This document shows positions 8,623 to 15,387 of a stretch of DNA of 64,000 nucleotides, piece after piece. The translations under genes and the position numbers were made by a program. The DNA lies in assembly GCA_030647905.1 (NCBI GenBank), contig JAUSJA010000027.1:123374-187373 (forward strand), read 5' to 3'. Position 1 is the first letter of the stretch; each line of letters opens with the position of its first letter. Source of the DNA: Gemmatimonadaceae bacterium (GTDB lineage: Bacteria > Gemmatimonadota > Gemmatimonadetes > Gemmatimonadales > Gemmatimonadaceae). The notes under the pieces were generated by a model, which saw only the letters and a program-made list of their open reading frames with translations, searched no databases and was not told where the DNA came from.

Positions 8623-10220
8623 CGGCGGCGATCCATTCCGGCGTGGATGAAGGACGCGAGTCGATTTCGATAGCCCGCGGCTTGGAGCGCGCCAATCGCG
8701 CGGAGAAGAAAGGCAGATGGGAGGCGGCCTGCGGCGAATACGAGCGGCTGATCAGAAATCCCGAGGCCCGCCTCGACACACGACTCTCAGCGCTACGTCT
8801 CCTGGGCCGCGCCTACCTGGAGCGTGGCGATCGCGGCGCAGCGAGAGACGTGCTGGAAGCAGCCGTCGCTGCCGCAGAGCAAGCCCGCCGACCCGCCGCG
8901 GTCGCTCGCGCGCTCAACGTAGTTGCGATCCTCGAGCAAACTGTGGGGAACCTGGAAGAGGCGGCGGCGCTTTACGTCCTGGCTCGAGGGCAGGCGCAGG
9001 CAGCGGGTGACGGCGCCCTCGTCGCGATGATCGATCAAAACGCCGGCACCGTGGCCAGCATCCGCGGCGACACCCGCGGCGCGCTCGAGTCATTCCGCCT
9101 GAGTCTCGCCGGATATCAGTCACTCGGCATGACCGACTACGCCGGGCAGGTGCTCAACAACATGGGCCTCGCGTTCGTCGACCTCGGCGCCCATCGATCC
9201 GCCGAATCGGCGTATGCAGAAGCGATCCAGTCATTCGACGCCGGTGGTGACCGCTCGAAGCAAAGAGACGTTGCCGTGAATCAGGTGCAGCTCTGGATCG
9301 CAATGCGACGGTTCGACAAGGCGCGGCATCAGTGCGACGAGCTTCTCGCCGCCACAGGTGGCGAGAAGCAACCGTGGGCGGGCGAAGTGCTTCGTCACAT
9401 GGGTGTGATCGCGCGCGAGCGCTCTGAGTATGCTGCATCGAACGAATTTCTCGCCCTGGCGGCGAAGCTTGCCGACGAGTCGGAGGACTATCTGCTGACC
9501 GCCGACGTCGCGGAACAGCAGGCCGAGCTCTTCTGGGCCGAGGAGCGTCATCGCGAGATGCTGGCGAGCCTGAATCGGGCGCGCGCAATCTATTCCCGGC
9601 TCAACGCCATGCATCGCGTCGCCGACATAGAGCGGCGAAACGCCAACCTGGAACAGCGCTTTCTGAAAATTGCCCGGAGCTGGGGCGATTCGATCGAAGG
9701 CGCCGACCACTACACACAGGGCCACTGCGAACGCGTGGCCAGTCTGGCGTGCGCACTTGCCGTCCGCGCCGGACTCGATCCCCGGGACATGTTCTGGTTC
9801 AGGCTTGGTGCGCTCCTGCACGACGTGGGCAAGGTCATCGTGCCGCCCGAGGTGCTCAATAAGGCGGGGCAGCTGACGCCGGACGAATGGGATTTGATGA
9901 AGCGCCATCCGGAGGAGGGTCTCAAGCTCGTCGCCGGCGTTGACTTCCCCGGAGACGTGCGCTCGATGATCCGCAGTCATCACGAACGGTGGGATGGCAA
10001 GGGCTATCCGGACGGTCTCGCCGGCGAAGCGACTTCCCTGCCCGCGCGGATACTCTGCATCGCCGACGTCTATGACGCACTCACCTCGCCGCGTCCGTAT
10101 CGTCAGGCGCTTAGCCATGACGAAGGCATGCGCATCATGCTCTCCGCTGACGGTCAGTTCGACCCCGGCCTGATACCGATTTTCACCGAGTGGGCTACCC
10201 CGCCAAGCCGCCCGAATTGA
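8619..10220 (+). CDS. TPR-HD-GYP protein, probable cyclic-di-GMP phosphodiesterase
   Basis: Residues 1-345 are TPR repeats paralogous to the protein at 6471. Residues about 350-530 form an HD-GYP domain with H-HD-H-HH-GYP features: HCERVASLA, LLHDVGKV near 400, RHPEEG, RSHHERWDGKGYPDGL near 455-470, and IADVYDALTSPRPYR. The metal ligands and the GYP loop are intact, so hydrolysis of c-di-GMP or a related dinucleotide is likely. The GTG start at 8619 overlaps the regulator's stop. TPR input coupled to second-messenger hydrolysis, beside a TPR-only paralogue and a transcription activator, suggests one signalling module. Confidence 0.92.
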   Translation: MTAAIHSGVDEGRESISIARGLERANRAEKKGRWEAACGEYERLIRNPEARLDTRLSALRLLGRAYLERGDRGAARDVLEAAVAAAEQARRPAAVARALNVVAILEQTVGNLEEAAALYVLARGQAQAAGDGALVAMIDQNAGTVASIRGDTRGALESFRLSLAGYQSLGMTDYAGQVLNNMGLAFVDLGAHRSAESAYAEAIQSFDAGGDRSKQRDVAVNQVQLWIAMRRFDKARHQCDELLAATGGEKQPWAGEVLRHMGVIARERSEYAASNEFLALAAKLADESEDYLLTADVAEQQAELFWAEERHREMLASLNRARAIYSRLNAMHRVADIERRNANLEQRFLKIARSWGDSIEGADHYTQGHCERVASLACALAVRAGLDPRDMFWFRLGALLHDVGKVIVPPEVLNKAGQLTPDEWDLMKRHPEEGLKLVAGVDFPGDVRSMIRSHHERWDGKGYPDGLAGEATSLPARILCIADVYDALTSPRPYRQALSHDEGMRIMLSADGQFDPGLIPIFTEWATPPSRPN

Positions 10221-10260
10221 GTCTCTGCGCCTGACAGCGCGGGCCAACCCGAATTAAGCC

Positions 10261-11895
10261 ATGAAGCCCATTTCGCTGATTCAAATCTGCGCCGCCGCCG
10301 CCGCGGTCGCCCTCTCGCTTTGCGCGTGTTCTCCCGACAGGTCTGAGAAACCGGCGGGGGGCGGAACGATAGTGATATCCGCGTCGGCCGATCCAGATCT
10401 TCTCCTCCCGCCACTCACTATGTCTGTGCAGGGAAAGCAGATCGTGGATCAGATCTTCGACAACCTGGCGGACATCGGCGACGGCATGAACACAGTCGGC
10501 GACTCCGGCTTCCGTCCACGCCTCGCGAAGAGCTGGCGCTGGGCCCCCGATTCGAGCTGGATCGAGTTCAACATCGATCCGAATGCGCGCTGGCACGATG
10601 GGAAGCGTGTGCAGTCCCCGGACGTGAGATTCACGTTCTCGCTGCTAAAGGACACCGCCGTAGGCTCCCAGCTCGCGGCGAATGTGGAGAATGTCGATTC
10701 GGTGACGCTGCCGGACCCTCTCATCGCGCGGGTATGGCTGGCGAAACATCCTCCCAACGAGTTTTTCAGACTCGCGTCCGCCATCGCCATTCTGCCCGAA
10801 CATCTGCTGAAGCATGTGGCCCCGCAGTCTCTCCGCACTTCCTCTTTCGCTCGCGCTCCGATTGGCAGCGGAAGGTTCCGATTCTCGAAGTGGACACCGT
10901 CCACGAGCATCGTCCTCACGGCCGATACGGCCAACTACCGCGGCCGGCCGGAAACCGACAGGCTCGTCTGGTTGGTCTCACAGGATTACGACGGCGCCGC
11001 TTTGAGATTCCTGAGCGGCCAGGCCGACTTCCTGGACGTGGTGAAGCCGGAGCTCGTCGACAAGGTTCGTGCCGGGGGACGGCACCTATCCACCGGTACG
11101 CCGAGCCTGAATTACGGATACGTCGCATTCAACCTTCGCGACGGCGCCACCTCGCGTCCCCATCCGATCCTTTCGGATCGCGCGGTGCGCCGCGCTCTCG
11201 TCATGTCGGTCAACCGTGCGGCGCTGGTGAAAAACGTCTTCGACACGCTTGGTCTCGTGGCCCACGGACCTGTGACGCGCGCCATTCCGACGAGTGACAC
11301 CAGCATCGGCCTTCCCTACGACGTGGTTGCTGCGGCCGCAGCGCTGGATGCCGCCGGATGGAAGCTTTCGTCATCGGGAATCCGGATGCGCAACGGCCGC
11401 CCGCTTCGATTCACGCTGATCGTGCCAACGTCAAGCGCACCGAGGATGAAGTTCGCCGTCCTGCTTCAGGACCAGTGGAAGCGGATAGGGGCCGACGTCC
11501 GCCTCGACCAGCTGGAGCTGTCCACGTTCGGCGCGCGAATGGAAGCCCACGAGTTCGACGCCCTGCTGAATGCCTGGCAGATTGATCCTGACCCCGCCTC
11601 CGTGCGCGACGAGTGGGTGAGCGCCGAACGCAACAAGGCCGGTTTCAATTTCGAGTCGTACTCCAACCCTGTCGTCGACGCACTCCTCGACAGCGCCGCC
11701 GCGAGCGGAGATCCGAAGCAAAGCAGATCGCTGTATCGTCGCGCGTATCGCGAGATAACGGAAGACGCGCCTGCTCTCTGGCTGTACGAGTCGCGCAATG
11801 TGTTCGGCGTCGCGCCGCGCGTCGAGACAACCGGAATGCGCGCTGACGCCTGGTGGGCCCGGCTCGCGGACTGGAAGATCCGTCCGCCGGGCTGA
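10261..11895 (+). CDS. Solute-binding lipoprotein, peptide/nickel family 5
   Basis: The 544-aa protein starts with a signal and lipobox (VALSLCACS). It then follows the OppA/DppA layout: GGTIVISASADPDLLLPP, KQIVDQIFDNLAD, LAKSWRWAPDSSWIEFNIDP, WHDGKRVQSPDVRFTFSLL, and a C-terminal lobe ending near EDAPALWLYESRNVFGV. Such proteins deliver peptides to an ABC permease, but no permease or ATPase gene is present nearby. It is therefore an orphan binding protein, possibly borrowing a permease or acting as a ligand sensor for the adjacent signalling genes. It is the last gene before the right 72-bp repeat. Confidence 0.92.
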   Translation: MKPISLIQICAAAAAVALSLCACSPDRSEKPAGGGTIVISASADPDLLLPPLTMSVQGKQIVDQIFDNLADIGDGMNTVGDSGFRPRLAKSWRWAPDSSWIEFNIDPNARWHDGKRVQSPDVRFTFSLLKDTAVGSQLAANVENVDSVTLPDPLIARVWLAKHPPNEFFRLASAIAILPEHLLKHVAPQSLRTSSFARAPIGSGRFRFSKWTPSTSIVLTADTANYRGRPETDRLVWLVSQDYDGAALRFLSGQADFLDVVKPELVDKVRAGGRHLSTGTPSLNYGYVAFNLRDGATSRPHPILSDRAVRRALVMSVNRAALVKNVFDTLGLVAHGPVTRAIPTSDTSIGLPYDVVAAAAALDAAGWKLSSSGIRMRNGRPLRFTLIVPTSSAPRMKFAVLLQDQWKRIGADVRLDQLELSTFGARMEAHEFDALLNAWQIDPDPASVRDEWVSAERNKAGFNFESYSNPVVDALLDSAAASGDPKQSRSLYRRAYREITEDAPALWLYESRNVFGVAPRVETTGMRADAWWARLADWKIRPPG

Positions 11896-11919
11896 TCCGA
11901 CGGGAAGCGCAATCCGGTC

Positions 11920-11991
11920 GCTCTTCAGCGGTTACTGCGGCGCTGCGTGAGTCGCGCCCCTTCTTCCTCTCGCCACTTCGCGATCTTCGCG
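11920..11991 (+). repeat. 72-bp direct repeat, copy within functional trmD
   Basis: It is identical to 5407-5478 except at two bases. It covers the last codons of trmD, the TGA stop at 11925-11927, and five bases beyond. Identity ends sharply on both sides. As the copy that completes the gene, it would be the element-derived end if the island integrated here. Confidence 0.9.
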
Positions 11992-12587
11992 TGGTCGCCT
12001 GACAGGAGGACCTCCGGCACGGTGTGGCCACGAAACTCCGGCGGTCGCGTGTAGCTCGGCGCGCTGATTCCCCGATCGAAGAATGAATCGCTGCGCGCAC
12101 TCTCCAGATCCGACATCGCGCCCGGAATCAAGCGCACCGTCGCGTCAATGATCGCCAGCGCAGCCGCCTCGCCTCCGCTCAGCACGAAATCGCCGAGCGA
12201 GATCTCCTCGGTCGCGAGATGATCCGCGACGCGCTGGTCCACATCCTTGTAATGACCGCACAAGAGCGTGAGCTCGCTTCCCTCCGCGAATCGCACCGCG
12301 GCGGCGTGCGAGAAGAGCTTGCCGCGCGGCGATAGCAGGACGACCGGCGCGCTGGCGCCAATCGCCTCGACGGCCTCGAAGAACGGGCCCGGCTTCATCA
12401 CCATGCCGGCCCCGCCCCCGTATGGGGCGTCGTCCACCGTCTTGTGCTTGTCATGAGTGAAATCGCGCAGGTCCACGATGTTGTACTCGACGCCACCGGA
12501 CGCTTTCGCCCGCGCCGGAATACTCAGCCCCAGCGGCCCCGCGAAGAAATCGGGGAAGATCGTCACGACGTTGATCCTGAGCGGCAT
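11925..12587 (-). CDS. trmD: tRNA (guanine-37-N1)-methyltransferase
   Basis: It methylates G37 next to the anticodon, preventing frameshifts. The 220-aa protein starts LRINVVTIFPDFFAGPLG and has the SpoU-TrmD knot: LLSPRGKLFSHAAA, CGHYKDVDQRV, and SLGDFVLSGGEAAAL for S-adenosylmethionine binding, then PSYTRPPEFRG. The CGHYKDVD stretch differs from the more common CGRYEGVDER. It is coupled to rimM with a 3-base gap. Its normal next gene, rplS, is displaced by the island, and its last 22 codons belong to the 72-bp repeat. Confidence 0.96.
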   Translation of the reverse strand: MPLRINVVTIFPDFFAGPLGLSIPARAKASGGVEYNIVDLRDFTHDKHKTVDDAPYGGGAGMVMKPGPFFEAVEAIGASAPVVLLSPRGKLFSHAAAVRFAEGSELTLLCGHYKDVDQRVADHLATEEISLGDFVLSGGEAAALAIIDATVRLIPGAMSDLESARSDSFFDRGISAPSYTRPPEFRGHTVPEVLLSGDHAKIAKWREEEGARLTQRRSNR

Positions 12588-12590
12588 CGG

Positions 12591-13121
12591 CTAGTCGAAC
12601 ATCCCGACTTCGGACTTCACCACCACCACTCTTTCGTCGGTGTCGGTTCGCTCGATGACTTCATGACGATACGGAATGAGCACGCTCCCCTTCGCTGTCT
12701 TCACGTCGAGTGTGAGACCCTGCGGCAGCTCGTAATACGACGTGACCTCGCCCATCAACTCGCCGGTATCGAGCTGCACCTTCATGCCGAGGAGATCATG
12801 GAGATAGACCTCGTCCTCCGCTGGTGGCTCGAGCTCATCGAACGGCGAGAACAGGTACCGGCCCCGAAACAGCTCGGCGGCGTTACGGTCCGCGATCTCG
12901 GTGAACTTCACCATCAGGCCGCCTTTGAAGGGGCGCGCGCCCTCCACGGTCAGCGACTGCGAGCCGTCGCCGACCAAGCCGGTGACGTCACCCACAAAAA
13001 CACGACGGCCGGACGCGAATACCGCGTCCGGCGCATCTGTCAGCGACTCGATGACAACCTCGCCGCGGATTCCCTGTGCATTGCGGATCAGTCCTACGAT
13101 CGCCAATGCATTGGCTGCCAT
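12591..13121 (-). CDS. rimM: 16S rRNA processing factor
   Basis: It assists assembly of the 30S head near ribosomal protein S19. The 176-aa protein has the N-terminal IVGLIRNAQGIRGEVVIES of RimM, a middle GDVTGLVGDGSQ region, and the C-terminal PRC-barrel (EVYLHDLLGMKVQLDTGELM, then YRHEVIERTD). It sits between rpsP (2-base gap) and trmD (3-base gap) in the classical order, so all three are co-translated from one message. Confidence 0.95.
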   Translation of the reverse strand: MAANALAIVGLIRNAQGIRGEVVIESLTDAPDAVFASGRRVFVGDVTGLVGDGSQSLTVEGARPFKGGLMVKFTEIADRNAAELFRGRYLFSPFDELEPPAEDEVYLHDLLGMKVQLDTGELMGEVTSYYELPQGLTLDVKTAKGSVLIPYRHEVIERTDTDERVVVVKSEVGMFD

Positions 13122-13123
13122 GC

Positions 13124-13486
13124 CTACGCCTCGTCGGTACCGGCTGGCGTCTCGGCGTTGAGCGCTGCCTCTTCCTCGGCGCTGCGCTCGGGGAGCGGCA
13201 CCGCCGACTGCTTGAGCTCGATGCCGAGGCGCTGCTCGTGGCGGCGCTTCAGAACGCCTGCGCGGCGGAGCAGTGAGCGTACGGTATCGCTCGGCTGGGC
13301 GCCGACGCCGAGCCAGTAGTTGGCGCGCTCTTCGTTGACCGCGAGACCACCCTGAGCCTGACGCGGAGCGTACTGGCCGATGATCTCGATGAACTTGCCG
13401 TCACGCGGGCTCTGCGAGTCGGCGACGACGATACGGTACACAGGTGCCTTTTTCCGCCCGATACGGCGGAGACGGATTCTTACCAT
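13124..13486 (-). CDS. rpsP: 30S ribosomal protein S16
   Basis: The 120-aa protein begins with the standard [20 protein letters not shown], followed by [20 protein letters not shown] and [21 protein letters not shown] 35-residue acidic and alanine-rich C-terminal tail extends past the core, as in many GC-rich phyla. It heads the rpsP-rimM-trmD run. ffh lies 96 bases upstream on the same strand. No KH-domain gene (khpA) separates rpsP from rimM, unlike in some firmicutes. Confidence 0.97.
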   Translation of the reverse strand: MVRIRLRRIGRKKAPVYRIVVADSQSPRDGKFIEIIGQYAPRQAQGGLAVNEERANYWLGVGAQPSDTVRSLLRRAGVLKRRHEQRLGIELKQSAVPLPERSAEEEAALNAETPAGTDEA

Positions 13487-13582
13487 CGGTACTTCTCCAT
13501 TCAGGAAAGGTCTCGTGCTTCTCCGGGCTCATCGCTTCGCCGGTGTCTCCGGCGCGCACCCGGTCCTGCAAATGCGGTGTTT

Positions 13583-14926
13583 CTACCGCATTCCAAACAT
13601 ACCAGGCATCCCCGGCATTCCAAGCCTGCCGCCTCCGCCCTGGGACATCTTCTTCATCATCTTCTGCATCTCGCGGAACTGGTCGAGCAGCCGGTTCACG
13701 TCGCTGATCGAGCGTCCGCAGCCCCTCGCGATCCGCGCGCGCCGCGAGCCGTTGATGATCGTCGGATCCTTCCGCTCTTCCGGCGTCATGGAGAGGACGA
13801 TCGCTTCGACGTGACGCATCCGCCTGGGATCCATCTTCGCCTGCTTCAGCACTTTGGTGTTGACGCCCGGCAGCATCTTCAGGACGCCCTCCAGCGGACC
13901 CATCTTCTCGATCTGCTTCATGGCATGCAGGAAGTCGGTGAGGTCCATCCCTTCCTTCTTCACCTTCTTCTGCAGCCGCTTCGCTTCCGTCTCGTCGAAC
14001 GCCGCCTGCGCCTTCTCCACGAGAGAGACGACGTCCCCCATCTGGAGGATTCGGCCGGCCATGCGGTCGGGGTGGAACTCCTCGAGCGCGTCCGACTTCT
14101 CGCCGACACCGATGTACTTGATCGGCTTTTTGAGAACTCCGTAGATCGAGAGCGCCGCACCTCCTCGCGCGTCGCCGTCCATCTTCGTCAGGATCACGCC
14201 GGTCACGCCGAGGGCATTGTCGAAGCCCTGCGCGATCTTCACCGCTTCCTGTCCCGTCATTCCATCGGCGACCAACAGGATCTCGGTGGGGCGCAGCGCC
14301 TCCTTCAGATGACGGAGCTCGTCCATCATCTCTTCGTCAATCTGGAGACGACCCGCGGTGTCCACGATGACGACGCGATCGCGCTCATGCTTCGCCTGCT
14401 CGACGCCGGCCCTGGCGATCCTCACCACGTCCTGCGTGGTGCGATCGGCGTAGACGGGAATGTCGAGCTGCTGTCCGAGCGTCTCCAGCTGATCTATGGC
14501 AGCGGGACGATAGACATCGGCGGCGACGAGACGGGTCGGGCGTCCTTCGGCCTTGAGCTTCCGCGCGAGCTTGGCGGCGGTGGTCGTCTTGCCCGAGCCC
14601 TGGAGTCCGACCAACATCACGACCGTCGGAGGAACGGAGCTCAGCTTGAGCCCTTCGCGGCGCTCGCCGAGCATCGTTGCGAGCTCTTCGTGGACGATCT
14701 TTACGAGCTGTTGCGCGGGCGAGACTGTGCTCAGCGCGGAAATCGTTACCGCTTTCTTCTCGACGCGCTCGAGGAACTCGCGGGTGAGCTGGAAGTTGAC
14801 GTCCGCCTCGAGGAGGACGCGGCGCACCTCGCGGAGTCCTTCCTTGATGTCGGATTCCGAGAGAGTTCCGCGTCCGCGCAGGCGGGCGAATGTGGCTTCC
14901 AGCTTTTCGCTGAGGTCTTCGAACAT
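13583..14926 (-). CDS. ffh: Signal recognition particle GTPase
   Basis: It binds signal peptides and 4.5S RNA and docks with FtsY to send ribosomes to the membrane. The 447-aa protein has the N domain (MFEDLSEKLEATFARLRGRG), the G domain with GLQGSGKTTTAAKLA near residue 108, DTAGRLQIDEEMM and TKMDGDARGG, and the methionine-rich M domain with GMPGMPGMFGMR at the C-terminus. Length and order match the family. No 4.5S RNA gene was recognised in the window. It lies upstream of rpsP, a frequent arrangement. Confidence 0.97.
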   Translation of the reverse strand: MFEDLSEKLEATFARLRGRGTLSESDIKEGLREVRRVLLEADVNFQLTREFLERVEKKAVTISALSTVSPAQQLVKIVHEELATMLGERREGLKLSSVPPTVVMLVGLQGSGKTTTAAKLARKLKAEGRPTRLVAADVYRPAAIDQLETLGQQLDIPVYADRTTQDVVRIARAGVEQAKHERDRVVIVDTAGRLQIDEEMMDELRHLKEALRPTEILLVADGMTGQEAVKIAQGFDNALGVTGVILTKMDGDARGGAALSIYGVLKKPIKYIGVGEKSDALEEFHPDRMAGRILQMGDVVSLVEKAQAAFDETEAKRLQKKVKKEGMDLTDFLHAMKQIEKMGPLEGVLKMLPGVNTKVLKQAKMDPRRMRHVEAIVLSMTPEERKDPTIINGSRRARIARGCGRSISDVNRLLDQFREMQKMMKKMSQGGGGRLGMPGMPGMFGMR

Positions 14927-14952
14927 AGCCTTGCAATTTAACCCGGGTACCG

Positions 14953-15010
14953 CTGCTCAAACAACACTGCTCAAACAACACTGCGGAACTACATACTGCG
15001 GAACTACATA
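14953..15010. repeat. Two back-to-back short tandem duplications
   Basis: A 14-bp unit (CTGCTCAAACAACA) occurs twice at 14953-14980. It is followed without a gap by a 15-bp unit (CTGCGGAACTACATA) twice at 14981-15010. They lie upstream of ffh in the divergent region before the TPR remnant. They contain no promoter motif that I can recognise and may be slippage products. Confidence 0.85.
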
Positions 15011-15090
15011 AGTCCGCAGGTCGTTTGCTGTTGTATTTCTGGCTCCGTCGAGTTGCTTACCGTACCTTTTCGCAAGAACTTCCTTTCTAA

Positions 15091-15327
15091 TGGAACCGGC
15101 GCGCACTCGCCATGGATCCCGACGATCCGTCGGTCCTCTACAACATCGCCTGTGCGTTCTCGATGGAGAACCAGTCAACCGAGGCTCTCGATGCGCTCGA
15201 AAAAGCGCTCGATCACGGATTCGGCCACTGGAAGTGGATCGAGCACGACTCCGATCTCGACCCGTTACGCAACAATCCCGCCTTCATCGAGCTGCTGAAG
15301 CGAAAACCCGTGGAGGCGACGGCGTAG
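15091..15327 (+). pseudogene. C-terminal TPR remnant
   Basis: The frame opens after a TAA at about 15088 and runs NRRALAMDPDDPSVLYNIAC, ending in an ALEKALDHGFGHWKWIEHD-type stretch and PAFIELLKRKP. This is the typical tail of large TPR proteins such as TPR-bearing kinases or cyclases. The catalytic and upstream repeat parts are missing. If translated from the ATG at 15112 it would be a 71-aa protein, but there is no clear ribosome site. I read it as the surviving end of a deleted gene, 60 bases upstream of lon. Confidence 0.55.
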
Positions 15328-15387
15328 CCCGTCTCAACGGCACGGTTCTCGATAGCTCACGCCGCCAGGTTCTCTTAACTTGGAAAC

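Larger units (their letters stand above)
5407..11991. mobile_element. Putative integrated island at the trmD 3' end
   Basis: About 6.5 kb of plus-strand genes separates trmD from rplS, which are normally adjacent on the minus strand. Both ends carry the same 72-bp trmD 3'-end repeat. The full gene has one copy and the other is stranded next to rplS. This is the pattern left when an element integrates into the 3' end of a gene and restores it. No integrase, transposase or relaxase is visible inside, so the mobility function may be lost. The alternative is a local duplication followed by insertion. The repeats are directly seen; the mechanism is inference. Confidence 0.55.

Noticed and set aside
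13577..14941. A long plus-strand frame across ffh
   Set aside because: It is the shadow of ffh; the minus-strand gene has all SRP GTPase motifs.
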